The notes: generated by a model from the letters alone, not told the origin. A stretch of 64,000 bases of DNA from Burkholderia sp. H160 (GCA_000173575.1 ABYL01000007.1:53618-117617); one strand, 5' to 3'. Counted from the stretch's first letter, positions 1 through 10,018 are shown. Numbers and translations are program-made.

Positions 1-3000
1 TCTTCTTCACGCTCGCGTGCGCCTTCAGCGACGCGGGCAGTTGCGAGACCAATTGTTCGCCGGCCGCGCCTTCGAACAACGCACGATTTCCCGTCGCCAG
101 CGCCGCCGCGAACTGCACGCGCGCGCCGCTCGCCGTCGACGCGATGCACAGCACCGTGCCGCGCGGCCCCAGCGTGTACGTATTACGCTCGCCGGTCGGC
201 CCCGACAGTACCGCGGTCGCGCCCGCCGGCACATGCGACAGATAGCCGTCACAACGCGCGGCAAGCTGCGGCTCGCGCTCGGCGATCAACCAGTCGCGCA
301 GCGTGGTCAGCGCGGCCGCCGGATTGTCGCCCTTTTCTGCAGCCTGCGCCGCCTGCGGTACTTCGACCACCAGCGCCTGTGCGAGCGACTTCGGCAAACC
401 AGCCGGCCGCGTCGCGAGCAGACGCTGCAGATACAGCGCGCCACCGGCCTTCGGCCCGGTACCCGACAGCCCTTCACCGCCGAACGGCTGCACACCGACC
501 ACCGCGCCGATCACATTGCGGTTCACGTAAATGTTGCCCACGTGCGCGCGGCTGATCACGTGCGCGATCGTTTCGTCGATGCGCGTGTGGATGCCGAGCG
601 TCAAACCGTACCCCGTCGCGCGAATCTGTTCGAGCAGCTTGTCGAGCTGGCTGCGGCGATAGCGCACCACATGCAGCACCGGCCCGAACACTTCGCGCTT
701 CAGCTCGTCGATGCTGTCGAGCTCGATCAGCGTCGGCGGCACGAAGGTGCCCTGCGTCGCGCCATCCGGCAGTGGCAGTTGCTCGACCTTGCGGCCCTTG
801 TCGCGCATCGCGGCGATGTGCGCGTCGATGCCGCGCTTCGCGTCGAGGTCGATCACCGGGCCGACGTCGGTCGACAGGCGGTCCGGGTTGCCGAGCGCGA
901 GCTCCCGCATCGCGCCCGTCAGCATTTCGAGCGTGCGGTCCGCGACATCGTCCTGCAGACAAAGAACGCGCAACGCCGAACACCGTTGACCGGCGGAGTC
1001 GAAAGACGATTGCAGCACGTCGGCGACGACCTGCTCGGCGAGCGCCGACGAGTCGACGATCATCGCGTTCTGGCCCCCGGTTTCGGCGATCAGCGGAATC
1101 GGCTTGCCATCCGGATCGAGTCGGCCGGACAGCGTCTTGTTGATCAGACGCGCGACTTCGGTCGAGCCCGTGAACATCACCGCACGCGTGCGCGGATCGG
1201 CGACCAGCGCGGCGCCGACCGTTTCACCGTTGCCCGGCAGCAGTTGCACCGCGCCGGCCGGCACGCCCGCTTCGCGCAGAATCCGCACCGCCTGCGCGGC
1301 GATCAGCGGCGTCTGCTCCGCCGGTTTCGCGAGCACCGTATTGCCGGCCGCGAGCGCGGCGGCCACCTGGCCCATGAAAATCGCCAGCGGGAAATTCCAC
1401 GGACTGATACAGACCACCGGACCGAGCGGCCGATGCGTGTCGTTGGAAAACTCGTTGCGGATCTGCGTCGAGTAGTAGCGCAGGAAGTCGATCGCCTCGC
1501 GGATTTCCGCGACCGCGTTGGCGAGCGATTTGCCCGCTTCGCGCACCACGAGGCCCATCAGCGTGTGCATCTGCGCTTCGAGCAGATCGGCGGCACGCGC
1601 GAGGCAATCGGCGCGCGCCTCGACCGGCGTCGCCTGCCAGATCGGCGCGGCGGCCACTGCATGGCCGAGCGCGGCACTCACGTGCTCCGCTGTCGCCTCG
1701 ACGACCGTGCCGACGAGATCACGCTGGTCGGCCGGGTTGCGCACATCGCGCGCAACGCCGACGGCGATCTCGTTGTCTTCGAGCATCGGCGCGGCGCGCC
1801 ACGGATGATGCGCGCTCGCAAGCAGCGCCGACGACAGCGACGCGAGCCGATGTTCGTTCGACAGATCGAGACCCATCGAATTGAGCCGTTCCGCGCCGTA
1901 CAGATTGCGTGGCAGCGGAATACGCGCATGCGGGGCGCCGAGCGGCACGATCTTCGACGCTTCCTCGACCGGATCGGCGACCAGGTCCTTGATCGCGACG
2001 GATTCGTCGGCGATGCGATTCACGAACGACGTGTTCGCGCCATTCTCGAGCAGCCGGCGAACGAGGTACGCGAGCAGCGTCTCATGCGTGCCGACCGGCG
2101 CGTACACGCGGCACGGGCGGTTCAGCTTGTCGCGGCCGGTGACTTCTTCGTACAGCGGCTCGCCCATGCCGTGCAGGCACTGGAACTCGTACTGGCCGGG
2201 GTAGTAGTTGTTGCCGGCGAGGTGATAGATCGCCGACAGCGTATGCGCGTTGTGCGTCGCGAACTGTGGATAGACGGCATCGGGCGCGCCGAGCAGCTTT
2301 TTCGCGCAGGCGAGGTACGACACGTCCGTGTAGATCTTGCGCGTGTAGACGGGATAGCCTTCGAGGCCATCGACCTGCGCACGTTTGATTTCCGTGTCCC
2401 AGTACGCGCCCTTCACGAGCCGCACCATCACACGGTGACGGCTGCGGCGCGCCAGATCGATCAGGTAGTCGATCACGAACGGGCAGCGCTTCTGATACGC
2501 CTGCACGACGAAGCCGATGCCGTTCCAGCCTTGCAGCTCCGGATCGAAGCACAGCGCTTCGAGCAGATCGAGCGACAGTTCGAGGCGATCGGCCTCTTCG
2601 GCGTCGATATTGAGGCCGATGTCGTAGCGGCGTGCAAGGATCGCGAGCGAGCGTACGCGCGGCAGCAGCTCGCTCATCGTGCGTTCCTGCTGGGCGCGCG
2701 AGTAGCGCGGATGAAGCGCCGACAGCTTGATCGAGATCCCCGGACCTTCGTAGATGCCGCGACCGCCCGCGGCCTTGCCGATCGCGTGGATCGCCTGCTC
2801 GTACGACGCGTAGTAGCGCTGCGCGTCGGCCTCGGTGGTGGCCGCTTCGCCGAGCATGTCGTACGAATAGCGGAAACCGCGCGCCTCGTACTTGCGGCTA
2901 TTCGCGAGCGCCTCGGAGATGTTCTCGCCGGTCACGAACTGTTCGCCCATCAGGCGCATCGCCATGTCGACGCCCTTGCGGATCAGCGGCTCGCCGCCCT

Positions 3001-3703
3001 TGCCGATCAGGCGCGTGAGCGCCGACGAGAGGCTCGTCTCGCTATTGGTCGTCACCAGCTTGCCGGTGATCATCAGCCCCCAGGTCGCCGCGTTGACGAA
3101 CAGCGACGGCGCCTGGCCGACGTGCGATTTCCAGTCGCCCTTGCTGATCTTGTCGCGGATCAGCGCGTCGCGGGTCGCGCGATCAGGGATGCGAAGCAGC
3201 GCCTCGGCGAGGCACATCAGCGCGACGCCTTCCTGGCTAGACAGCGAAAATTCGTGGATCAGCCCTTCGACCCCACCGCCCTTGCTCTTCGAACGCAGCG
3301 TTTCGACGAGCTGGCCAGCCATCGCCTGCACGTCGCCCGCGAGGTTGGCCGGCAGGCGCGCCTGACCGAGCAGGAACGGCACGCACTCGGGTTCAGGGCG
3401 GCGATACGCGGCGGTAATCGCCGCGCGCAGCACCGACTGCGGCTGTACGTTCTGTGCGAAATCGAGAAACGGATGCGAGGCGCCGTCTTCCTCGTTCTCG
3501 ACCGCCGCGCCGTCGGCGAGATCGGCAGCGCCGGTTGCGCCCGACAGTTCGGCCGGCAACTGGCCGTGCTCGATCTTTTCGAGGTACGCGAAGATTGCCT
3601 GTTTGATCAGCCAGTGCGGGGTGCGCTCGAGGCGGGTGGCGGCATCTTTGAGCCGCGAACGCAGGAGGTCGTCGACCTTGACGCCAAGGGTGGTGCTAGC
3701 CAT
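1..3703 (-). CDS. putA: Trifunctional proline utilization protein PutA (C-terminus cut by window edge)
   Basis: PutA oxidises proline to pyrroline-5-carboxylate (FAD-dependent proline dehydrogenase) and then to glutamate (NAD-dependent aldehyde dehydrogenase). In the long form it also represses its own gene. I translated the minus strand by eye. The protein starts MASTTLGVKVDDLLRSRLKD, a ribbon-helix-helix DNA-binding domain. The proline dehydrogenase barrel follows at about residues 250-560. An aldehyde dehydrogenase domain has the active-site stretch GQRCSALRVL. About 1,234 residues lie in the window; full-length members are near 1,300, so the end is beyond base 1. The ATG at 3703 has an AAGGA ribosome site just upstream. 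The N-terminal DNA-binding domain predicts autoregulation by proline. The next gene upstream is on the opposite strand, so putA is probably transcribed alone. Confidence 0.96.
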   Translation of the reverse strand, partial: MASTTLGVKVDDLLRSRLKDAATRLERTPHWLIKQAIFAYLEKIEHGQLPAELSGATGAADLADGAAVENEEDGASHPFLDFAQNVQPQSVLRAAITAAYRRPEPECVPFLLGQARLPANLAGDVQAMAGQLVETLRSKSKGGGVEGLIHEFSLSSQEGVALMCLAEALLRIPDRATRDALIRDKISKGDWKSHVGQAPSLFVNAATWGLMITGKLVTTNSETSLSSALTRLIGKGGEPLIRKGVDMAMRLMGEQFVTGENISEALANSRKYEARGFRYSYDMLGEAATTEADAQRYYASYEQAIHAIGKAAGGRGIYEGPGISIKLSALHPRYSRAQQERTMSELLPRVRSLAILARRYDIGLNIDAEEADRLELSLDLLEALCFDPELQGWNGIGFVVQAYQKRCPFVIDYLIDLARRSRHRVMVRLVKGAYWDTEIKRAQVDGLEGYPVYTRKIYTDVSYLACAKKLLGAPDAVYPQFATHNAHTLSAIYHLAGNNYYPGQYEFQCLHGMGEPLYEEVTGRDKLNRPCRVYAPVGTHETLLAYLVRRLLENGANTSFVNRIADESVAIKDLVADPVEEASKIVPLGAPHARIPLPRNLYGAERLNSMGLDLSNEHRLASLSSALLASAHHPWRAAPMLEDNEIAVGVARDVRNPADQRDLVGTVVEATAEHVSAALGHAVAAAPIWQATPVEARADCLARAADLLEAQMHTLMGLVVREAGKSLANAVAEIREAIDFLRYYSTQIRNEFSNDTHRPLGPVVCISPWNFPLAIFMGQVAAALAAGNTVLAKPAEQTPLIAAQAVRILREAGVPAGAVQLLPGNGETVGAALVADPRTRAVMFTGSTEVARLINKTLSGRLDPDGKPIPLIAETGGQNAMIVDSSALAEQVVADVLQSSFDSAGQRCSALRVLCLQDDVADRTLEMLTGAMRELALGNPDRLSTDVGPVIDLDAKRGIDAHIAAMRDKGRKVEQLPLPDGATQGTFVPPTLIELDSIDELKREVFGPVLHVVRYRRSQLDKLLEQIRATGYGLTLGIHTRIDETIAHVISRAHVGNIYVNRNVIGAVVGVQPFGGEGLSGTGPKAGGALYLQRLLATRPAGLPKSLAQALVVEVPQAAQAAEKGDNPAAALTTLRDWLIAEREPQLAARCDGYLSHVPAGATAVLSGPTGERNTYTLGPRGTVLCIASTASGARVQFAAALATGNRALFEGAAGEQLVSQLPASLKAHASVKK

Positions 3704-4027
3704 GTTTCCTTCTTCGATACCGGGCGCGAGCCTGGAGAAAGACTAAAAGTTGGGCGAATCGTACGCCTCCCAATAAAAAGGTGCAACCAAACCAACGCAC
3801 CGGTTGCACCCGACTGGAAGCCTTATTGGGCGCGGGTTTCAGGATTCTGGTCGACAGCCGGACGGGCGCGGTTGCGATCGGTACTTTCCCTGGCGTGATT
3901 CTTTTTGAAATAAGCCTTATCAAACGACTTCGCGCGCCGATAACCAGAAGTACGACGACGGGCGGCCGGAAACATCGATTTTCCGGACACGCAGAAAAGA
4001 TAAACGGGGTTTGCGAGGGTTGGTGAG
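3704..4027. promoter_or_regulatory. putA upstream region with 9-bp inverted repeat
   Basis: This 324-base gap separates putA (minus) from a small plus-strand gene. It should hold both promoters. A perfect inverted repeat, GGTGCAACC at 3780-3788 and GGTTGCACC at 3802-3810, is separated by 13 bases and lies 77 bases upstream of the putA start. It could be an operator, for PutA itself or for an Lrp-type regulator, or a leader hairpin. The open reading frames crossing this gap look like chance frames. Confidence 0.4.
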
Positions 4028-4198
4028 ATGGAAAAGTGGCTGGTAATACTGGGCATCTGGGCGATGTGTGCGGCCTGTGCGGTGTTCTTCGTTCGAGGCG
4101 CGACCGGCGGCTCGAATCCACGGGATGATGAGCACCAGCGTGCGAGAGCGGCCTCGCGCGGATCGGCGGGCAATGCGCGAAGCGCGCTGAACGACTGA
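4028..4198 (+). CDS. Small single-pass membrane protein, 56 aa
   Basis: No family is recognised. The frame starts at ATG 4028, preceded by a purine-rich stretch (GCGAGGGTTGGTGAG), and encodes 56 residues. It begins MEKWLVILGIWAMCAACAVF, one hydrophobic segment of about 20 residues. A short polar tail rich in Arg, Ala and Ser follows. This is the plan of a small inner-membrane peptide with a cytoplasmic or periplasmic tail. It is divergent from putA and convergent with the 95-aa gene to its right. It is a plausible real gene because the frame is compact, has a clean hydrophobic/polar division and fits between neighbours, but I cannot assign a role. Confidence 0.55.
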   Translation: MEKWLVILGIWAMCAACAVFFVRGATGGSNPRDDEHQRARAASRGSAGNARSALND

Positions 4199-4321
4199 GG
4201 TCAGGAAAGCGCGCGCAGCGGTTCGTGGAGCCGGATGCGAGTGTGAGTGGATGGGGATGTGCGACTGGATCGGCGCAGGAAGGCTGGCGCGCCAGGGTCG
4301 GGTCTGAAGGTCGCTGTTGGG

Positions 4322-4609
4322 TCAGCGCGGCCCGAGCGTCGGCGCAATCGCCTCGAACCGCGCACAGACGTCGCCGGGCGATACAAGCTGGTCGTGCAGA
4401 CGACACAGCCGGCTATCCGCGACGTTCGCGCCGAACCCCGAACTGAACGTGACGAGCCCCGCAATGCGCTGCTCGAGCGCATCGCGCTCGGCCATGCGAT
4501 GCAGGCATCCGGCGCAGCACGGCGTGAGGGCCGCGCTGCCGCGCTCGATGGCGCCTGCATATGCTGCGGCGCCGGCGGCACGAGCTGACAGCATTTTCAC
4601 GAGTGTCAT
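4322..4609 (-). CDS. Conserved-looking hypothetical protein with a CCxxC motif, 95 aa
   Basis: This short gene begins at an ATG (4609) that overlaps the TGA stop of the YeiH gene in an ATGA arrangement, a classic sign of translational coupling. The 95-aa product starts MTLVKMLSARAAGAAAYAGA. It has a Cys cluster, CCAGCLHRM, near residues 29-37, and later Cys residues in the stretches SRLCRLHDQ and DVCARFEAI. Codon use looks coding, and no other frame here is convincing. The Cys residues could bind a metal or form disulfides. The coupling suggests it works with the exporter upstream. I do not recognise a named family. The frame also continues further upstream in the shadow of yeiH, but the real start is most likely the overlapping ATG. 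Confidence 0.65.
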   Translation of the reverse strand: MTLVKMLSARAAGAAAYAGAIERGSAALTPCCAGCLHRMAERDALEQRIAGLVTFSSGFGANVADSRLCRLHDQLVSPGDVCARFEAIAPTLGPR

Positions 4610-6036
4610 CCGAGACTGTTCCAGTACGACGCGAACACGTGCGCGGACAGCGCATAGCCGATCCCAATATTGACCACGACACCCGCCGTGAACGCGAGGA
4701 ATGGCTTCAGACCGGTCGCGGCAAGCGAGCGAAAACGGGTTGTCAGACCGATGCTCAGGAAGCAGAAGGTGAACGCCCACGTGCGCAGCACCGTGATCGG
4801 CGCGACGAACTCCGGGGTGACGACCTTGCGGTACTCGGCGAGCGAATAATGGCTGGCGATCCACGTAACCAGCGCCGACGCAATTACGAAACCGATCACG
4901 AACTTCGGGAACCGCGCCCAGATCTCGCCGGCATTCGCGCGCGCGGTGACGCCGCTGTCCTGCGCATCCCAGCGCGTCGTCGCGACGATCGCGAGCACGA
5001 ACGCCCAGATGCCGATCCAGATGTCGCGCCCCACCACCTTCATCAGTGTGAAGGCCTGCAACGACGCTTCCGGCGAGCCGGCGATCGCGCCGCCCGCGTG
5101 CCGCGCGAAATCGCCATAGGCCTGGGCGGCGGCAATGCCGGCGGCGTCGGCGAATTCGGACGTGCCGATCCACGCCCCGGCGATGGCCGTCGGCAGACCG
5201 AGCGCGCGCGACGCGAACGGCAGCACGAAGATCATCACGATCGCCCACAGCACGACCAACGTGATCGCTACCGAGGCCTGCTCGCGCTTCGCCCGCACCG
5301 CGCCTGCAATCGCGATCGCCGCCGACACGCCGCACACGGCACCGCCGACGCCGAGCACCGCGGCAAAGCGTCGATCTAGCCCGAACGCACGCGCGACGAG
5401 AAAGATCACGAAGAACGTCACCAGCGACACGATGCTCGCCTGCGCGACCGCAACTGGCCCGGCCCACACGAGCAGCGTGAACGGCAGCGTCGCGCCGAGC
5501 AGCACGATACCGACCTTGATGTAAAACTCGACGCGCAGCCCTGCCGCGAGCCACTCGGGCAGCTTGAACGCGTTCGACAGGATCAGCCCGAGCGCGAGCG
5601 CGACGAGCGGCGGCTCGAGGTTGTACTTCGACGCGTCGACCCACGCGCCGAGTGTCAGGATCAGCGCGGAAGCGACGAACACGACAACGAACGCGGCCAG
5701 AAACGCACCGACGCGCTGCCTGAGCAGGGCGACGCTCGCACCGAACAACAGCGCGAATGTTGCGAATAGCGCGACGTAGTTGGGTAGATGCTTGCCGATG
5801 TCCTGCGCGGCTTGCGCGATGCTCGACCATTTGGCCGGCGCAACGGCGAGCCACTTGATGCTGCTGCCGGAAGCGAACAGCGCCCAGGCAACCACGATCA
5901 CGAGCAGGCCGACGCCAGCGGCGAGCCAGTCTTCAGTCAGCGAAAAACCCCGGCCCCGCACGGTTTCTACGTTTTGTGTACCTTGCCGTTGACCTGGCGC
6001 GGCGCCGGCCGGCGCGGTGTGATGGGTGTCGCTCAT
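4606..6036 (-). CDS. YeiH-family putative sulfate exporter (UPF0324 type membrane protein)
   Basis: The 476-aa product is a polytopic membrane protein with about ten hydrophobic segments. It resembles the YeiH/UPF0324 family, often annotated as putative sulfate exporters, although the substrate is not firmly known for most members. The stretches GVGGAVCGVSAAIAIAGA and VGRDIWIGIWAFVLAIVAT match the family's conserved core. I chose ATG 6036 (MSDTHHTAPAG). In-frame starts at 6066 (ATG) and 6096 (TTG) are also possible because no strong ribosome site marks any of them. A hydrophilic N-terminal tail of about 35 residues precedes the first membrane segment. The gene overlaps the following 95-aa gene by four bases, so the two form a small operon. 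Confidence 0.85.
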   Translation of the reverse strand: MSDTHHTAPAGAAPGQRQGTQNVETVRGRGFSLTEDWLAAGVGLLVIVVAWALFASGSSIKWLAVAPAKWSSIAQAAQDIGKHLPNYVALFATFALLFGASVALLRQRVGAFLAAFVVVFVASALILTLGAWVDASKYNLEPPLVALALGLILSNAFKLPEWLAAGLRVEFYIKVGIVLLGATLPFTLLVWAGPVAVAQASIVSLVTFFVIFLVARAFGLDRRFAAVLGVGGAVCGVSAAIAIAGAVRAKREQASVAITLVVLWAIVMIFVLPFASRALGLPTAIAGAWIGTSEFADAAGIAAAQAYGDFARHAGGAIAGSPEASLQAFTLMKVVGRDIWIGIWAFVLAIVATTRWDAQDSGVTARANAGEIWARFPKFVIGFVIASALVTWIASHYSLAEYRKVVTPEFVAPITVLRTWAFTFCFLSIGLTTRFRSLAATGLKPFLAFTAGVVVNIGIGYALSAHVFASYWNSLG

Positions 6037-6205
6037 TGCAGATGCCCCGAGGAAGTTGAGTGGCATCGGCGCGAAATTATTGTCGTTTAGCCCCAAAATG
6101 CGCCGATTTCGCGACTATAGGCGAGCGCCAGCGCAAAACGAAACGATCATTCGCTCTATGAATATGACGCAAAGAAGTAAGGCGGGCGTAACCTGGGCCG
6201 TGGCG

Positions 6206-8452
6206 TCAGATGTCGAGCGGATCGACTTCGAGACTCCAGCGCAGCACGCCCTTGAGCGCGCGTAATAGCGGCTGCCATGCACGCAGCGTGGCCTGCAGCG
6301 CGGCGCGCGACGCGCTTTCGATCAGCAACTGCGCGCGATGGACGTGCATTACCTTGACGATCGTAAGCGGCACCGCGTCGTAGACGGTCACGCGCCCGGC
6401 GGCCGGGATCTGCGCAAGCTCATCGGCGGCTTGCTGCAAAAACGCGAGCGCCGCTTCGAGCGTGCGGCCTTCGGCGCGCAGCAGCGCCTGGTAGACGAAC
6501 GGCGGCAGGTGCGCGTCACGTCGCTCGGCAAGCGTCGCATTGGCGAAGCCGACGTAGTCGTGGCGGCCCAGCGCATGATAAAGCGCGTGTCGCGGATAGC
6601 GCGTCTGCACCAGCACCTCGCCCGGCAGACCGGCGCGGCCGGCGCGGCCGCTCACCTGCATCAGCTGCGCGAACAGACGCTCGCTCGCGCGGAAATCATG
6701 CGAAAAGAGCGCGGTATCGGCGTTCAGCACGCCAACCAGCGACACACGCTGGAAATCGTGTCCTTTCGCGATCATCTGCGTGCCGACCAGAATATCGATC
6801 TCGCCCGCGTGCACGTCCGAGAAAAGCGCCTGCGCGCTGCCCTTGCGGCGCGTGCTGTCGGCGTCGATACGCAGCACGCGGGCACCCGGCACCGCGCCCG
6901 CGAGCGTTTCCTCGACGCGCTGCGTGCCGCGTCCGAGCGGCGCGATATCGACGTTCCCGCACTCCGGGCACGAACGCGGAATACGAGACTCCCAGCCGCA
7001 GTGGTGGCAGCGCAGCGCGCGCTCGGGTTTGTGCAGCACGACGTAGGCGCTGCAGCGCGGACAACCTGCCACCCAGCCGCACGCATCGCATGCGAGTTGC
7101 GGCGCATAGCCGCGCCGGTTCAGGAACACGAGACTCTGCTCGCCGCGTTCGAGCCGCGTCTTCAACGCGGCGATCAGCGGACCCGACAAGCCTTCGATCG
7201 ACGCCCGTCCGCGCCGGCGCTCGTCTTCGAGATCGATGAGGCGCACGGTCGGCAACGCGGCGTCGGCGACGGCCCGGCGCGACAGCGTGAGCCGCTTGTA
7301 GCGCCCCTGGTCGGCCTGCCACCAGCTCTCGAGCGACGGCGTGGCCGAGCCGAGCACGACTGGCACGCCAAGCTGTTTCGCGCGATAGATGGCGAGATCG
7401 CGCGCCGAATAGCGCAAGCCCTCCTGTTGCTTGTAGGCCGGATCGTGCTCCTCGTCGACGACGATGATCGCCAGTAGCGGCAGCGACGCGAGCACCGCGA
7501 GGCGCGTGCCGAGCACAATGCGCGCGCGTCCGGTGTGGGCGGCAAACCAGTTGCGGGCGCGCTCGCCTTCGGCGAGGCCGCTATGCAGCGTGACGATCGC
7601 GCTGTCGTCGAGCGCGGCGAAGCGCGCGCGGAACGCCGCCTCGAACTGCGGGGTCAGGTTGATTTCCGGCACCAGCACGAGCGCCTGTGCACCGGGCTTC
7701 GCGGCCAGAATCGCGGCGAGCGCGCGCAGGTATACCTCGGTCTTGCCGCTGCCCGTCACGCCGTGAAGCAGGAACGCGGCGAAGCCATCGGCGTCGCGGA
7801 TCGCCTCGACGGCGTCGGCCTGTTCGTCGGTCAGTGTCGGGAGGGCGGGCGCGGGCGCGTCCGGCAGCGGTGCGGCGGCAGGCACCGCGGCGGCGTCGAT
7901 CACGTCGAGCGTCACCCAGCCTGCTGTCTGCCAGGTGTCGAGGGTCGCCAGCGCCTTCTGATGCAGCGCGCGGGCGTCGGCGGCGAGCAGGAAGTCGGTG
8001 TCGGCAAGCGCCTGCGCGAGCTTTCGGAGCGCCGTCGCGCGGGCTGGCAAGGCGTCGGGCAATGCCGCGCGGCCCTCAGGCGTCAGCCGGTAGCGCTCTT
8101 CCGGCGCGAACAGCCGCGACCAGCGTGACGCGTCGCGCAGCGCCTGCGGCAGCGCGGGCAACGCCACTTCGCCGAGACCCCGTTGATAGTAGTCCGCGGC
8201 GAAGGCGGCGAGCGCGAGCCATTGCATCGACACCGGCGGGCACGTCGTGCAGACCTTATCCACATCCCGCAGACGCTCGGCCGGCACCTCGCTGTGAGTA
8301 GTCACTTCGCAGACGAGCCCCACCACGTGGCGCTTGCCGAAGGGCACGCTGACGAGCGTGCCCACCGCAGCCGCCTCGGATGAGTCGCAGCGGTAGTCGA
8401 ACAGAGTCGGCAACGGATGGTCCAGCGCGACTCGGACGAACACTTCGCTCAC
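6206..8452 (-). CDS. priA: Primosomal protein N' / replication restart helicase PriA
   Basis: PriA recognises stalled forks and reloads the replicative helicase. It is a 3'-5' superfamily 2 DNA helicase with a zinc domain. The protein has an N-terminal DNA-binding region beginning SEVFVRVALDHPLP. It has Walker A GVTGSGKTE (about residues 231-239) and the DEEH helicase box (VVDEEHDPAYKQQ). A set of paired Cys residues typical of the PriA zinc-binding strand follows (CDACGWVAGCPRC, CHHCGW, CPECGN), and then helicase motifs V-VI (QVSGRAGRAG). Length is about 748 aa. I prefer GTG 8452; a TTG at 8488 would add 12 residues and neither has a clear ribosome site. A perfect DnaA-box match (TTATCCACA, 8256-8264) lies inside the gene. 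Confidence 0.96.
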   Translation of the reverse strand: MSEVFVRVALDHPLPTLFDYRCDSSEAAAVGTLVSVPFGKRHVVGLVCEVTTHSEVPAERLRDVDKVCTTCPPVSMQWLALAAFAADYYQRGLGEVALPALPQALRDASRWSRLFAPEERYRLTPEGRAALPDALPARATALRKLAQALADTDFLLAADARALHQKALATLDTWQTAGWVTLDVIDAAAVPAAAPLPDAPAPALPTLTDEQADAVEAIRDADGFAAFLLHGVTGSGKTEVYLRALAAILAAKPGAQALVLVPEINLTPQFEAAFRARFAALDDSAIVTLHSGLAEGERARNWFAAHTGRARIVLGTRLAVLASLPLLAIIVVDEEHDPAYKQQEGLRYSARDLAIYRAKQLGVPVVLGSATPSLESWWQADQGRYKRLTLSRRAVADAALPTVRLIDLEDERRRGRASIEGLSGPLIAALKTRLERGEQSLVFLNRRGYAPQLACDACGWVAGCPRCSAYVVLHKPERALRCHHCGWESRIPRSCPECGNVDIAPLGRGTQRVEETLAGAVPGARVLRIDADSTRRKGSAQALFSDVHAGEIDILVGTQMIAKGHDFQRVSLVGVLNADTALFSHDFRASERLFAQLMQVSGRAGRAGLPGEVLVQTRYPRHALYHALGRHDYVGFANATLAERRDAHLPPFVYQALLRAEGRTLEAALAFLQQAADELAQIPAAGRVTVYDAVPLTIVKVMHVHRAQLLIESASRAALQATLRAWQPLLRALKGVLRWSLEVDPLDI

Positions 8453-8917
8453 GCGGCGTGGCGCAGAAGTTGGGCCGTCACAAGGCAACGCCGAATCGCA
8501 GGGTCTGCCGTGCGGGGCGCGACGCCGTCGAAGTTAAAGTAAAACTTCAATTTCGCCGCTAAGTTTTGGATTCGGCTGAACAATTGCACTCGGCTCGCGG
8601 TCCTGTGGATAACTTTGTTGAGAACTCCGCTCCGACGGGCCGCAAACGGCGTCGCAGCGGCCTTGTGTGGGCTTTCGCACATTTCATCGCGCTCCCCGGA
8701 AACCCTTGCCAGACAAGGCTTAGATCAAATGCGCCGAGTATGTGCAAGGGTCGGGGCACGATTAAACCCTCTACCGCGCCGCAGCGTGGGGAATGTGCAT
8801 AAGTCAAGTCTTGACAATCACAAGACCGCCATCTGACGGCCTCTGCGAGCGACTTGCGTCCTTAGGCCGAGAGCCCAATTCGCCGCGATGCAACAAGAAA
8901 CGGTAACGATTACAGCC
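8453..8917. other. hemE-priA gap with a perfect DnaA box
   Basis: This 465-base gap lies between hemE and priA, both on the minus strand. It contains one perfect DnaA box (TGTGGATAA, 8604-8612). It also has several short AT-rich stretches near 8530-8560 and 8800-8820. No convincing gene was found; the 60-80 codon frames here have no good start signals. The priA promoter should lie in this gap. Confidence 0.5.
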
Positions 8918-10018
8918 TCATGCAGGGGTATGTGCACCGCTACGGATCGCGCGGCTGTGACGATGCACTTCGTCAACCAGTTCGGCGACGTGCTCCGGCG
9001 GTGTGAACTGCGAAATGCCGTGACCGAGATTGAAAACGTGGCCGGGATGATTGCCGAAGCTGTCGAGCACCGCGCGTGCTTCCATACGGATCGTGGCAGG
9101 CGGCGCAAACAGCACCGACGGATCGATGTTGCCCTGAAGCGCCACCTTGCCGCCGACACGCTCGCGTGCACGGCCCAGATTCACGGTCCAGTCGAGGCCC
9201 ACTGCGTCGACGCCGCTCGCGGCGATGTCGTCGAGCCACAGCCCGCCGCCCTTCGTGAAAGCGATCACCGGCACTTTTTCGCCGTCGTGCTCGCGTTTCA
9301 GCTGGCTGACCACCTCTTCGATGTAGCGCAGCGAAAAGCGCTGATAGATGCCATCGGCGAGCGCTCCGCCCCATGTGTCGAAAATCATCACGGCTTGCGC
9401 GCCGGCTTCGATCTGCGCGTTCAGGTATGCGGCGACCGAGCGCGCGTTGATCTCGAGAATTCGTTGCAGCAGATCGGGACGCGCATACAGCATCGATTTG
9501 ACAGTGCGAAAGTCCGCCGAGCCGCCGCCTTCGACCATGTAGCACGCGAGCGTCCACGGACTGCCTGAGAAGCCGATCAGCGGCACTCGCTGGCGGCCTT
9601 GGGCATCTTTCAGCGCCGAGCGGATTTCGCGCACGGCGTCGGTCACGTAGCGCAGTGTCGCGTCGATGTCGGGCACCGCAAGGCGCGCCACATCGTCTTC
9701 AGTTCGCACCGGGCGCGCGAATTTCGGCCCCTCGCCGTTGACGAACTCGAGGCCGAGGCCCATCGCGTCGGGCACGGTCAGGATGTCGGAGAACAGGATC
9801 GCGGCGTCGAGCGGATAGCGATCGAGCGGCTGCAACGTGACTTCCGTCGCGAACGCCGGGTTCTTCGCGAGGCCGAGGAAACTGCCCGCGCGACCGCGTG
9901 CGGCGTTGTATTCCGGCAGATAGCGGCCGGCCTGTCGCATCAGCCAGATCGGCGTGTAGTCGGTCGGCTGGCGCAGCAGCGCGCGCAGGAAAGTGTCGTT
10001 CAGGAGTTGATGGGCCAC
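8918..10018 (-). CDS. hemE: Uroporphyrinogen decarboxylase HemE
   Basis: HemE removes four acetate carboxyl groups from uroporphyrinogen III to give coproporphyrinogen III in heme synthesis, in the cytoplasm and without a cofactor. The 366-aa protein carries the family's N-terminal signature [14 protein letters not shown]. It also carries [15 protein letters not shown], the central [19 protein letters not shown] and the stretch [13 protein letters not shown] near the C-terminus. Length agrees with bacterial HemE. The start is a GTG at 10018 giving (V/M)[15 protein letters not shown]. There is little ribosome-site similarity in front of it, but the residues from AHQLLND onward fit the family well. 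The gene is divergent from pheC and lies upstream of priA on the same strand, 465 bases apart. Confidence 0.97.
   Translation of the reverse strand: MAHQLLNDTFLRALLRQPTDYTPIWLMRQAGRYLPEYNAARGRAGSFLGLAKNPAFATEVTLQPLDRYPLDAAILFSDILTVPDAMGLGLEFVNGEGPKFARPVRTEDDVARLAVPDIDATLRYVTDAVREIRSALKDAQGRQRVPLIGFSGSPWTLACYMVEGGGSADFRTVKSMLYARPDLLQRILEINARSVAAYLNAQIEAGAQAVMIFDTWGGALADGIYQRFSLRYIEEVVSQLKREHDGEKVPVIAFTKGGGLWLDDIAASGVDAVGLDWTVNLGRARERVGGKVALQGNIDPSVLFAPPATIRMEARAVLDSFGNHPGHVFNLGHGISQFTPPEHVAELVDEVHRHSRAIRSGAHTPA

Noticed and set aside
17-3898. Very long plus-strand open frame opposite putA
   Set aside because: It is the mirror frame of the high-GC putA gene; the minus-strand product matches PutA over its length, while this one is low-complexity Arg/Ala-rich.
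8559-8807. 82-codon minus-strand frame in the hemE-priA gap
   Set aside because: No start signals and no similarity to known proteins; likely chance in a regulatory gap.
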